Assembly: GCF_002726155.1 (NCBI RefSeq)
Contig: NZ_PBSH01000050.1
Span: 1-64,000 of the forward strand
From: Alcanivorax sp.
Lineage (GTDB): Bacteria; Pseudomonadota; Gammaproteobacteria; Pseudomonadales; Alcanivoracaceae
DNA length: 64,000 nt
Direction of reading: 5' to 3'
Both the position numbers and the translations under genes were made by a program. The notes under the pieces were generated by a model. The model did no database searches. It had not been told where the DNA came from and saw only the letters and a list, made by a program, of their open reading frames with translations. Below, in pieces: positions 27,957-36,958 of the stretch (the stretch's first letter is position 1; the number at the start of each line of letters is the position of its first letter).

Positions 27957-28526
27957 TTAGTACACGTCAACATCTTCAGTGCTGTAAGGCATCTGGGTAG
28001 ACAGCTTGCCTGTGATGGAGCAGTTTCCTGGATTCAGGCTTGCAGCAAAATCAAAAGATGAAGCATCGGTGTTGGGAACAGAGGCCCCATTGTTGTACAT
28101 GGCAGTCACCGGGCCCGGGCCACAAGTGCCCAGGAAGGATGCCTGGACAGTGATGCCGTTGAAGGTGACCGGAACCAGAGTGTTCGCCGGGGGTACGGGA
28201 GCATCCGCAGCATCCACATGAGCAGTCCAGGGGAAGTTGGTCAGGTTGACCAAACCACAAAAACCAGCACCTGTTACGCTACCACCCGTTACCTGGATGT
28301 TGGCGCCGCCGCTGCCATCTGGCGCAATGTCGCCGTCGAGGCTTAGGTTGCAGTTGAGGTTAACGGCACCTTTGGTGAGCTGGATATTGCTACCGTAAAA
28401 GGTTACCCCGCTGACGCTGGGAACGACCACACCACCCTGATAAATATCGGCTGCATTCGCTGCTGTTGCCAGCAAGGAAGAGGCGGCCGCTGTTGCGACT
28501 ACTATTTTTTTAAGGGAACTGATCAT
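27957..28526 (-). CDS. PraB-like secreted protein
   Basis: A 189-residue protein with a clear signal peptide (residues 1-25, cut after ANA). The mature part is Gly/Asn-rich with four Cys in LNCNLSLDGDI, GAGFCGLVN, LGTCGPGP and NPGNCSITGKLS. The pattern of Cys, the internal PW and the C-terminal GNCSITG motif resemble PraB of Pseudomonas, a secreted activator of alkane oxidation; I judge this by eye only, so the name is provisional. GGAG lies seven bases before the ATG. It sits downstream of the FadL/lipoprotein pair on the same strand, in AT-rich surroundings. Confidence 0.5.
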   Translation of the reverse strand: MISSLKKIVVATAAASSLLATAANAADIYQGGVVVPSVSGVTFYGSNIQLTKGAVNLNCNLSLDGDIAPDGSGGANIQVTGGSVTGAGFCGLVNLTNFPWTAHVDAADAPVPPANTLVPVTFNGITVQASFLGTCGPGPVTAMYNNGASVPNTDASSFDFAASLNPGNCSITGKLSTQMPYSTEDVDVY

Positions 28527-28787
28527 TGTTTTCTCCGTATTATCATAGTTGGAAAATTATTTGATTAGTCCCTTCACAGACTTCAACGAAACTGCGATAC
28601 GCTTTGTGAAGAGCGGGTTCATGTTTGTGTTTTTTTGTTTTCATAGCAACATCAAAAAAATAAAAGCTGGAATTAGATTTAGTGTCTTATGAGATTTTAT
28701 GGGAAGGCGTATGAGGAGCGTAGTGAATCACAGGGTAGGGGTTTGCGCTGGATAAGAAAGAAAGTTTTTTATTGGGTGATATATGAA

Positions 28788-28808
28788 GGCTGCCCATTTA
28801 GGGCAGCC
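28788..28808 (-). terminator. hairpin after the Ig-like lipoprotein gene
   Basis: GGCTGCCC/GGGCAGCC stem with a five-base loop, eight bases past the stop. Poor T-run, so termination is uncertain. Confidence 0.5.
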
Positions 28809-28815
28809 ATCTTGA

Positions 28816-31800
28816 TTACTGAATATTTTTAATAGGTGAGGATATTAGCTGCATATAACTTCCTCCGGCCGGAATGTTAAGGGGTACTTGTCCCATAAGT
28901 GTTCCCCCAGATGTGAAGAAAATTTTGAAATCAATATCCACATCATTTTCATTGAACTGCTCGATGACCATCCGTCCATCGTCCAGAAACTCGACAGGGC
29001 CATTCAGATTCATGCTGATTGGGTAACTGTGAAGGTTGTTGCCGAAAGTGGCTGATTTCAGAATTCCGTCTACATAGGGAATGTCCATATAAAGATCAAC
29101 GTTGGCTGAAAGCTCTGGGCCATCCTCGCCAGCATGTATCCAGCCAGTAATGGGCTTGGTGCGGTTGCCTTGACTGTCTTCGGCATAACGCATCCTGAGT
29201 ATCTGCATGCCAGTGGGAGCCGATAGCAGGTTGCTGCCATACAAAAAGCTTCGAGTATAGATAGGGACTGAGCTACCAAAGATTTGTGATGGAAAAATAA
29301 GAACCTTGATGCCTTTTTCTGGGTCATATTCCTTGGTCACAATAGCGCTCAATGCTACCTGCAGATTTGTGAACTGTCTTTCCTCGCACTCGATCGGGTC
29401 ACCCTTGTGCCCTTCAGGAATGGAGGAAAGGTCGATGGGTGCACTAGGATCGGTAATCGTGGACGCGTAATCAATCGCAGGAACATCAGCAATTGCGGTG
29501 TAACGACCACCATCATTCCCAATTGTGGCCTCGTAGCCACAGCCGATATTTCCACCGTCAATGCCTGCAAAAGTTAGTCCGCTTTGGAAGAATGCCTGTG
29601 TGGCGCCATCTAAAATGGCCGGCGTTTCCGATCCTTCTATATTGAGTGACGCTATTCTTGCGCTATTGGGCAGCTGTTCAATGCCGCTTTGTGTTTCTTG
29701 GGGAAGAGGCTCCTCTCCAATGGGCTCTGCGGTAACAGGTGTCACAAAGTCACTTCCAAGTGCAATCCCTTCGCTATCGAATTCAAATCCTGCAAATGCT
29801 GGAAGCAAGGGCGGGACACCCATTTTTACAGTTGCTTCACCCATAAGATTGCTGTTCGTATCGGCTGATGAAGCAGCTGAAAGACTTTGTAGTACATGGT
29901 TGGTGCTGCCTTCACCTCGAAAAAAGATTTCCAGATGAGGGCCGCCCGCATTCTGAAAATACGGGACTGCAGTGAGCAGGAAATTAGCTACATTAATGCC
30001 GCCAGTTGGAAAATTTTGGGTGGGTGTTCTTTCTTGTTCACCCAGTGGCTGGGTGAGTAGCGGCATACCATCTTGAGAGCAGATTGCTCCGGTGCCATCG
30101 CAGGTTGCATTGCTGGAGCCCAGATACGTATAGGCGAAATTGACGGCCGTTGGTTCCGTGACATTATTGGAGGCCATTTGATAGCGATACAGTGCCCCGG
30201 GTTTCCAGGGCATGTCAGGCCAGAACGTCAGGCTTTTGCTGCTGACTTTCACTTTGCCGGGCACCATTTCGAGGATGCTGCCGTCGACGGTAATTTCATG
30301 GACTTGAAAACTCTGCCCCAGTACGACGCTTTCCGGCGCAATTGCCTTACTGAACTGCACTGTCACTGGATGATTGGCTGGCAACGGCATGACAGGCAGC
30401 AGGTCGTCTGCTGGAACCTGATCCATCGGTGTGCCGTCGGTATAACCCGGGCTGCCCCCTTGGCATCGGCCGGCGATATTGTTGGCTAGATCCCGGGTGC
30501 TTGCATCCGTTACACAGGGATAACCGGGATACGCGCTGAGAACCAGTGGTGAAGTCTTTGGAACGGGCGCCTCTTCCAGTTGATCGGAATACTGCTCAAC
30601 CTGAATCATCCGTGTTGGAATCCGCTCTGCCAGTTCAAACTGCAGGTTTTCTGCTGTCAGAGGATTATCCCCCAGGTCGGTAATCTGGCTGTTCAGGGCC
30701 AGCGTATAGATCGGTGCTGGCACGCCTGGCTGGTATTCACTGTAATCCAGTGGCTCATCCGGTTGGATTACCACACTGGCACCATCCACCTGGAACTGAA
30801 AGGGCATGTCCAGGCCGTCCTTCTGCAACACGATGTTGCCGGCCAGGGTGCTTCTTTCCAGGGGCTCGCTGAAATTCAGCACAATCGGCTCGCCGGGTTT
30901 CTGCTGGGTGGCATTGTCTCCGGGCATCCAGCTTTGCAGCTCTGGCGGCGTGGTATCTGCCACCTGTTCTGGCGGGTTCAGTTGGTCCCGGTAGGCTTCC
31001 ATGTGGAAGCTCAGGGTGCCGTAGCCCCGTTCCTGGCCGAGGATATTCGGCTCTACCATGCTGACCGCATCAATGGTCATGATGCCGTCGACCACCAGGG
31101 CGGTGCCTACCAGTTCGATATGCAGGATGTCCTGGGTGACCGCGCCATTGGCGGTGGGGTCTTCGGTGGACATGGCCACATCCATGAACAGGCGCACCTG
31201 CCGTGGGGCATCGGCCCGCTGTGTGTAGGGGTTGGGCAGCAGGTAGCCGCTGGCATCGGACAGGAAGTGAACGTTAACCGCGCCGGTACTGAAACCGGCG
31301 GGGACTTCACCGCCAATGTTCACGTCGATGCTGGTGCCGGACAGGATGGTGCTTCTGGATACGGTGAAGGGGGTGACCTCCGGGTAGTTGGGCACGAAGG
31401 CCAGTTCAGCGTGAACGTCCCCCCCTTGTTGGGTGGCATTGTCGTCGCCCAGCAGGGTGGCGTTGATGGGCACCTCGTTAATCGGCAGCCCGGTGAGTGG
31501 TGACAGCAGGGCGCGGTTGGCCGAGTCACTGACTTTTTGGACCATGACTTCGCGGGGGCGGGAGTCTTTGGGGGTCAGGGTGTAGCTGTCGGCAGCCAGT
31601 GCATTGCCTGCGGTGCTGGCGAGCCCGCTTGCCAGTGTCAGGGTGTAGTTTTGGCCTGGTGTCAGGTCACTGGTTGGGTCGAGGGTGAGGTAGGGGCCGT
31701 CTACCAGTACCCGGGCTTCGACCAGCTCACCGCCGGGGCCGCTCAGGGTGAGGGTGTCGGTGCTGTCGTTGCCATATTGAACGCTGGCCGGGTCCAGCGG

Positions 31801-32331
31801 CTGGGAGAACTGCAGCCGGAGTGTGGAGAAGTCCATGACCGGTAGCGCTTGGCCGTCGGGCACCAGGCGGCTTAGCGCAAAGTCGCTGCTTGCCAGTACC
31901 TGGCTGCTTGGCCCTTCTTCCAGGGCGCGGGTGGTGAAGCTGAAAACATGGCTGTCGGTATCGCCATCCATGAGCGGCAGGCCATCGACGACGACGGTGT
32001 AGCGCGACAGCGGTGCCAGCCGGGTGTCGGGGGTGAGCACGAGGCCGCGGCCGTTATCGATTTCGCGCAGGGTGTAGCTCAGGCTTGTGCCGTTGCGATT
32101 GCCCTCGTGCAGGGTGATGTGGCTTTGTGCGCTGCTGCTGTTCACTGCACTGGTGAAACGCAGGATCACCGGGGCAGGTGTGGCAATTTCGGTTTGCCCC
32201 TTGGCCGGGTAGCTGTACACCAGCGATTGGCTGCCGGCGTTCCAGGTGTCGGTGTTGGTGCTGCCACTGTCTTCGCCGCCGCAGGCGGCGAGCAGCACGG
32301 CGGAGGTGAGGGTTGCTAGCGTTTTTTTCAT
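28816..32331 (-). CDS. giant outer-membrane-type lipoprotein with bacterial Ig-like domains
   Basis: A 1171-residue protein with a lipoprotein signal (lipobox LLAA-Cys17, followed by GGEDSG). At least four Ig-like (Big_5/SbsA type) modules are visible: about residues 38-132 (ILRFTSAVNSSSAQ), 160-255 (LRLQFSQPLDPASV), 465-560 (IVLNFSEPLERSTL) and 645-720 (VTVQFSKAIAPESV). The last 450 residues resemble nothing I can name. No G-x-S-x-G, so it is not a VolA-type lipase. It starts 12 bases after the fadL stop and is surely co-transcribed with it. The 3' third of the gene is much AT-richer than the 5' part. Confidence 0.75.
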   Translation of the reverse strand: MKKTLATLTSAVLLAACGGEDSGSTNTDTWNAGSQSLVYSYPAKGQTEIATPAPVILRFTSAVNSSSAQSHITLHEGNRNGTSLSYTLREIDNGRGLVLTPDTRLAPLSRYTVVVDGLPLMDGDTDSHVFSFTTRALEEGPSSQVLASSDFALSRLVPDGQALPVMDFSTLRLQFSQPLDPASVQYGNDSTDTLTLSGPGGELVEARVLVDGPYLTLDPTSDLTPGQNYTLTLASGLASTAGNALAADSYTLTPKDSRPREVMVQKVSDSANRALLSPLTGLPINEVPINATLLGDDNATQQGGDVHAELAFVPNYPEVTPFTVSRSTILSGTSIDVNIGGEVPAGFSTGAVNVHFLSDASGYLLPNPYTQRADAPRQVRLFMDVAMSTEDPTANGAVTQDILHIELVGTALVVDGIMTIDAVSMVEPNILGQERGYGTLSFHMEAYRDQLNPPEQVADTTPPELQSWMPGDNATQQKPGEPIVLNFSEPLERSTLAGNIVLQKDGLDMPFQFQVDGASVVIQPDEPLDYSEYQPGVPAPIYTLALNSQITDLGDNPLTAENLQFELAERIPTRMIQVEQYSDQLEEAPVPKTSPLVLSAYPGYPCVTDASTRDLANNIAGRCQGGSPGYTDGTPMDQVPADDLLPVMPLPANHPVTVQFSKAIAPESVVLGQSFQVHEITVDGSILEMVPGKVKVSSKSLTFWPDMPWKPGALYRYQMASNNVTEPTAVNFAYTYLGSSNATCDGTGAICSQDGMPLLTQPLGEQERTPTQNFPTGGINVANFLLTAVPYFQNAGGPHLEIFFRGEGSTNHVLQSLSAASSADTNSNLMGEATVKMGVPPLLPAFAGFEFDSEGIALGSDFVTPVTAEPIGEEPLPQETQSGIEQLPNSARIASLNIEGSETPAILDGATQAFFQSGLTFAGIDGGNIGCGYEATIGNDGGRYTAIADVPAIDYASTITDPSAPIDLSSIPEGHKGDPIECEERQFTNLQVALSAIVTKEYDPEKGIKVLIFPSQIFGSSVPIYTRSFLYGSNLLSAPTGMQILRMRYAEDSQGNRTKPITGWIHAGEDGPELSANVDLYMDIPYVDGILKSATFGNNLHSYPISMNLNGPVEFLDDGRMVIEQFNENDVDIDFKIFFTSGGTLMGQVPLNIPAGGSYMQLISSPIKNIQ

Positions 32332-32343
32332 TATAGCCTCCGA

Positions 32344-33684
32344 TTAAAATTTCATGGTCATGGAGCCGGAGAAGACACTGACGTCTCCTTCGGTGGTGAC
32401 GGTTTCATAGGGATTCACTGGCACCATGGGATCGGTGGAGGTGAGCTCGAAATCCCGCTCGTCGATCATCTGGTACTGGTAGCCGAAAGACAGGGATAGC
32501 GGGTAAGCCAGAACAGGCGGATCACGCAGTTCCAGGGTGGCGCCAAGGCCGATGAGGGTGCGGTCCGCATCCAGGTAGTTCACATCCAGGCTGCGTTTGC
32601 CTTCCAGAGGCGACTCCTGGAAGGCGACGCCGCCGGTGAGGGTGAGCATGTCGTTCACCCGGAATTCGCCCCCCAGGCGCGGGATCAGCACATCCTGGAA
32701 GTTCAGGTTGGCCTGGTCCTTGATGGTGTCACTTTCGAATTCGTCACTGAGATCGGACCAGGCCTGGTATTCCAGGGTGAGCCCGAGGCGCCAGCGGTCG
32801 CTGCGGTACAGCATGCCCAGGGAGGTGATATCCGGCTGGTAGGCATCCAGGGTGGCGATGGCCAGGTTGAGGCCGGGAGCAGGAATGGTGCCGGGAATAA
32901 TGGTGGTGGCTTCCACCTTGGTTTCGGTATTGGAATGGCCACGGAAGGAGAGGGCCGTTTCGATGCCGTCAAACAGACAGTCGCCGCCACCGCAGAAGGT
33001 TTCAGCCCAGTTCACGTTCATGCCGAAAACCGGGCGGATAGACGGCTTGGCGCTGACGTTGAGGCTTTCCAGGCTGGTGTTGCCTTGCAGGTCCGTATAA
33101 GCGTACAGCTCGGCGTCCGCGTGCAGGGTGACGCGGGCAGTCAGGCCGACATCGATGCCGCGCAGGACTTCGGTGGCCCCGCCCAGATTCAGGAACAGCG
33201 GCTGGCGCCCGTAACTGAAATATTGCCCGCTGTTGGAGGTGCTGGAGTTAAAGGCCAGCATTTCCTCGCCGTATTTCTCCACGCCCGCGATAAAACCAAA
33301 ATAAATCGGGTGCTCACTTTTTGTCAGTGAACTGAGATTCGTTTTCATCCCAATAAGGGTTTGCTGGGAGGGGGTGTCCTGAATCACGTCACTGCTGCGA
33401 CCCAGCGGTGCCGCGCCCCCCTGGCTGCTGATGCGCAAGTCGTGCTCGGCATGTAACAGCCCCAACGTCAGCTCCCCGCGTTCGTCATGGGCCAGATAAG
33501 CCGGGTTGTAATAGGTGGCAGATACATCGCTGTTGAAGAGCGAGAGTGCCTGGGCACTGGCCACATCCCCCGGTAATACACCGTAGTTGGTGCCGATATT
33601 GCCCATATTGGCCATGGCGGTTGGGGTGAGGGCGAAAAAAGCAAGCGAAGTCAAACCGGCGTACCGGAAAGATGGCATTTTCAT
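32344..33684 (-). CDS. FadL/OmpP1-family outer-membrane transport protein
   Basis: A 446-residue beta-barrel with signal peptide (MKMPSFRYAGLTSLAFFALTPTAMA) and C-terminal Phe (SGSMTMKF). FadL proteins let long-chain fatty acids or other hydrophobic compounds cross the outer membrane; members in marine oil degraders take part in alkane uptake. The N-terminal plug-like region, SVSATYYNPAYLA-type (here DVSATYYNPAYLAHD), is present. First gene of a pair with the giant lipoprotein; divergent from the LysR gene 158 bases away, which may control it. Substrate not determinable. Confidence 0.85.
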   Translation of the reverse strand: MKMPSFRYAGLTSLAFFALTPTAMANMGNIGTNYGVLPGDVASAQALSLFNSDVSATYYNPAYLAHDERGELTLGLLHAEHDLRISSQGGAAPLGRSSDVIQDTPSQQTLIGMKTNLSSLTKSEHPIYFGFIAGVEKYGEEMLAFNSSTSNSGQYFSYGRQPLFLNLGGATEVLRGIDVGLTARVTLHADAELYAYTDLQGNTSLESLNVSAKPSIRPVFGMNVNWAETFCGGGDCLFDGIETALSFRGHSNTETKVEATTIIPGTIPAPGLNLAIATLDAYQPDITSLGMLYRSDRWRLGLTLEYQAWSDLSDEFESDTIKDQANLNFQDVLIPRLGGEFRVNDMLTLTGGVAFQESPLEGKRSLDVNYLDADRTLIGLGATLELRDPPVLAYPLSLSFGYQYQMIDERDFELTSTDPMVPVNPYETVTTEGDVSVFSGSMTMKF

Positions 33685-33842
33685 ATCACGTTTCCCTGTT
33701 GTTGGTATCTGTTTTTGTTGGTTAGTGGTTGTTCGTGAGACTTTTTACGTTTATGTATAGGGCTTATGAACGAGCTTCAGACTAGGACTTGGGTGCACCT
33801 TTTAAAAACCGAAAAAAATAAAAACTACTTTTAGGAATAAAA

Positions 33843-34754
33843 ATGACGGTAAAGCTGATAAAGGAATTCAGCGTGTTTGTGCAGTTGGTCAAAGCGGGGA
33901 AGATGACCGATGCGGCGCGGGTATTAGGGATGTCGCCAGCGACCATCAGCCAGCGCTTGCGCCACCTGGAGCAAGAGCTGGGGGTGCGGTTGGTCAACCG
34001 TAATGCCCGGGGGATGAAGGTGACCGATGAAGGGCGCGCTTTGTTTGAGCGGCTGGATGGTTTGATGGGCGATCTGGAGGACACTGCCGAGGCGGTGGTG
34101 CAGCTTGCCAAGGGACCCCACGGCACCTTGCGCGTGTGGTCGACCATGGGGTTGGGACGCAACCGTATCGCGATGCTTGTGAAAGAGTTTATCGCGCGTT
34201 TTCCTGAGGTGCCGGTGCAACTGTTTCTGGGCGACAGGCCCTATGATTTCGTGAGTGAAGGGCTGGATGTGGCGATTGCCATTGGGCAGCCGGAAGACTC
34301 TTCTCTGGTGGCCAGAAAGCTGATGGACAACCGCTGCCACTTGATCGCTTCTCCGCAGTACCTGGCCACACACCCTGCGCTGAAAACCCCGGAGGATTTA
34401 CGCGACCATGAGTGCCTGATTCTGGATTGCCATGCGTCGTTCAAGGACTTCTGGCCGCTGTACGATGACCAGGGTAGTCAGCATTCTATTAAGGTACGGG
34501 GCAAGCTGCAGACGGACCATAGTGAAGTGTTGTTGCAATGGGCTGTGGACGGCATGGGGATCGCGTTGAAAAGTGCCTGGGATATTCAGCCTTATCTTGA
34601 TGATGGGCGCCTGGTGGAAGTGTTACCGAATTATCGCCCGCCGGATCTGGATTTTTATTTGGTTTACCCGGAAAGGAAGTGTTTACCGGCGAAGACGCGG
34701 GTTTTTATGGATTTTCTTTTTGAGAAAGTCCCCACAGGAAAGGGAGGGAATTGA
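33843..34754 (+). CDS. LysR-family transcriptional regulator
   Basis: A 303-residue regulator: winged HTH at residues 1-62 (AARVLGMSPATISQRLRHLEQELG), linker helix, and a two-lobe effector domain at about 92-295. It resembles the CrgA/DmlR-type subgroup. AGGA precedes the ATG. Divergent orientation next to the FadL gene is the classic LysR arrangement, so the FadL-lipoprotein pair is the likely target. Flanked by AT-rich sequence on both sides that forms a loose inverted repeat. Confidence 0.92.
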   Translation: MTVKLIKEFSVFVQLVKAGKMTDAARVLGMSPATISQRLRHLEQELGVRLVNRNARGMKVTDEGRALFERLDGLMGDLEDTAEAVVQLAKGPHGTLRVWSTMGLGRNRIAMLVKEFIARFPEVPVQLFLGDRPYDFVSEGLDVAIAIGQPEDSSLVARKLMDNRCHLIASPQYLATHPALKTPEDLRDHECLILDCHASFKDFWPLYDDQGSQHSIKVRGKLQTDHSEVLLQWAVDGMGIALKSAWDIQPYLDDGRLVEVLPNYRPPDLDFYLVYPERKCLPAKTRVFMDFLFEKVPTGKGGN

Positions 34755-34966
34755 TCGCCTGATAAACGTGCTTATTCCTGAATATAAGTTTTACTTTTTT
34801 GATGGCGTTTTCGCTCTTGTGCGAGACAGAATCGCTATTTTTAGCCCCCCAAAAATAATAATTGCGGCTTTCCCCGCACGATTTTCGTCATTTCCGCTCT
34901 GGTTATTGTGAAATCCATTCTTGATGGCGCGATTGGCCTGCCTGGCAAGCCGCTCAGAAGGGGCGC

Positions 34967-35860
34967 CTAGTCCCGATAACGTTTGCGCAATTCGCCATAG
35001 GCGTCCACGCGCCGGTCGCGCAGGTAGGGCCAGATGCGGCGTACGGATTCACTGCGTTGCATGTCTACATCAGCGAGCAGCACCTGCTCGTTGTCGCTGT
35101 CGGCCTGGGCCAGGAATTCGCCCTGTGGCCCACAGATAAAGCTGTTTCCCCAGAATTGTATGCCGCTGTCGTCCGCCGGGCTTTGTTCAAAGCCGGTGCG
35201 GTTGGCGACCAGCACCGGTAAACCGTTGGCCACGGCATGGGCGCGCTGAATGGTGATCCAGGCGTCCAGCTGGCGCTGTTGTTCGTCCTGTTCATCGGTG
35301 CGATCCCAGCCGATGGCGGTGGGGTAGAGCAGCAGGTCGGCGCCGGCCAGTGCCATCAGGCGGGCGGCCTCCGGGTACCATTGGTCCCAGCACACCAGCA
35401 GGCCCAGTTTGCCCACGCTGGTGTCGATGGGGCTGAAGCCGCTGCGGCCATCGTTGAAGTCTGCATCGCCGGGGGTGAAATAGAATTTTTCATAGAAGCC
35501 CGGGTCGTCGGGAATGTGCATCTTGCGGTAGATGCCGGCAAGGCTGCCGTCTTTTTCCAGTACCACGGCGGTGTTGTGGTAGAGACCGGTGGCGCGCTTT
35601 TCAAACAGACTGCCGACGATGACGATGCCCAGCTCTTTGGCCAGTGCACCCAGGGTGTCGGTGCTGGGGCCGGGGATAGATTCAGCCAGATCAAAGACGC
35701 CGGTGTCCTCGGTCTGACAGAAATACAGGCTGCGGTGTAATTCCTGCAGCAGCACCAGTTCGGCGCCCTGGGCGGCGGCCTCGCGCACCTTCGCCAGGGA
35801 ATGATCCAGATTGGCTTTCAGGTCGGCGGTGTTTGTTTGCTGGATAACGGCAACACGCAT
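34967..35860 (-). CDS. aguB: N-carbamoylputrescine amidase
   Basis: A 297-residue nitrilase-fold enzyme that converts N-carbamoylputrescine to putrescine, CO2 and ammonia, the second step after agmatine deiminase. The catalytic triad is visible: Glu40 (LLQELHRSLYF), Lys113 (YRKMHIPDDP) and Cys157 (LVCWDQWYPEAARL). The start used, MRVAVIQQ, has AAGGA eight bases upstream; an ATG two codons earlier (MPMRV) is too close to it, and a longer frame would overlap aguA. Follows aguA by about 50 bases. Confidence 0.95.
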   Translation of the reverse strand: MRVAVIQQTNTADLKANLDHSLAKVREAAAQGAELVLLQELHRSLYFCQTEDTGVFDLAESIPGPSTDTLGALAKELGIVIVGSLFEKRATGLYHNTAVVLEKDGSLAGIYRKMHIPDDPGFYEKFYFTPGDADFNDGRSGFSPIDTSVGKLGLLVCWDQWYPEAARLMALAGADLLLYPTAIGWDRTDEQDEQQRQLDAWITIQRAHAVANGLPVLVANRTGFEQSPADDSGIQFWGNSFICGPQGEFLAQADSDNEQVLLADVDMQRSESVRRIWPYLRDRRVDAYGELRKRYRD

Positions 35861-35909
35861 GGGCATTTTCCTTGTACTGGGCTGGCTGGGCTCAGTGTTG
35901 AATAGATAA

Positions 35910-36917
35910 TTAAAGCGCGCCTTGCGGCAATTGCATGGTGACACAGTGCAGGCTGCCATGCTGTTCGATCAGTACCCGGCAGTTGACGGCCACCACCGTG
36001 CGAGCGCCGGATACGGACTGCAACGCATCCAGTGCTTGCTGGTCGGTGTCGCAGCCATAAACCGGCACCAGAATTTTCTCGTTGGTGATCAGAAAGTTGG
36101 CATAGGTGGCCGGCAGACGTTCTCCCTCGCGGCAATACTGGGCAGAGGGCAGCGCCAGCGGGACCAGGGTCAAATTATGCTGAGCTGCCAGGCGCTGCAG
36201 TTCCTGCTCCATGGCGGCGAGGCCGGGGTAGTGGCTGTCGTGGGTATCCTGGCATTGCACATAGGCCAGGGTTTTCTCGTCCACAAAGCGGGCGAGGGTG
36301 TCCACGTGGGCGTCGGTGTCGTCGCCTTCCAATTCGCCATGGTCCAGCCACCAGATATCACTGACGCCTAGCTGTTGTTTCAGCTGTTCGGTCAGTTCCG
36401 CTTCCGAAAGGTCCGGGTTGCGATTGGGGTTGCGCAGGCAGTGGCGGGTGGTCAGCAGGTTGCCATGGCCATCGGTATCGATGGCGCCGCCTTCCAGTAC
36501 CAGGGCGTGGGTTTCCAGGGGGAGCTGCCAGGGCAGTTGCTGGTTGAGGGCGTTGTCCTTGTCGGCGGCGAACTTGCCGCCCCAGCCGGTAAAGGTGTAG
36601 TCCAGCAGCTGTGTCTGCTCGCCGTTGCGAATGGCAATGGGGCCGAAATCCCGGGCCCAGGTGTCGTTGTAGTCGGCGATCACCACCTGCAGGCGCTGGG
36701 CGTCGATGCTCCGTGCAGCGACCTGAGCGTGAATATGTTCACGGGTGTGGGCGTTACGGCACACCAGCAGCACATGCTCGTGATCAAGCAGGGCAGCGAG
36801 GATATCCAGATAACAGGTTTCGGCGTCGGCCAGGTGATCGGCCCAATCGGTATGGGCGTCGGGCCAGGCGAGCAGGACCCCCCATTGGGGAGTCCATTCA
36901 GGAAGAAGTTGGCGCAT
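35910..36917 (-). CDS. aguA: agmatine deiminase
   Basis: A 335-residue guanidino-group-modifying enzyme that turns agmatine into N-carbamoylputrescine plus ammonia. Conserved elements: WARDFGPI near residue 87, LEGGAIDTDGHGNLLTT (residues about 140-156), the His of GDDTDAHVDT and the catalytic Cys325 in LHCVTMQLPQ at the C-terminus. Together with aguB it gives putrescine from arginine-derived agmatine. Full length for the family; nothing odd seen. Confidence 0.96.
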   Translation of the reverse strand: MRQLLPEWTPQWGVLLAWPDAHTDWADHLADAETCYLDILAALLDHEHVLLVCRNAHTREHIHAQVAARSIDAQRLQVVIADYNDTWARDFGPIAIRNGEQTQLLDYTFTGWGGKFAADKDNALNQQLPWQLPLETHALVLEGGAIDTDGHGNLLTTRHCLRNPNRNPDLSEAELTEQLKQQLGVSDIWWLDHGELEGDDTDAHVDTLARFVDEKTLAYVQCQDTHDSHYPGLAAMEQELQRLAAQHNLTLVPLALPSAQYCREGERLPATYANFLITNEKILVPVYGCDTDQQALDALQSVSGARTVVAVNCRVLIEQHGSLHCVTMQLPQGAL

Positions 36918-36958
36918 AGCGAAGAGTGTCCGCAGGGTTGGCTATGCGCGCGAGTGTG

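Noticed and set aside
28816..32331. VolA-type lysophospholipase beside FadL
   Set aside because: The lipoprotein lacks a G-x-S-x-G elbow and any alpha/beta-hydrolase pattern.
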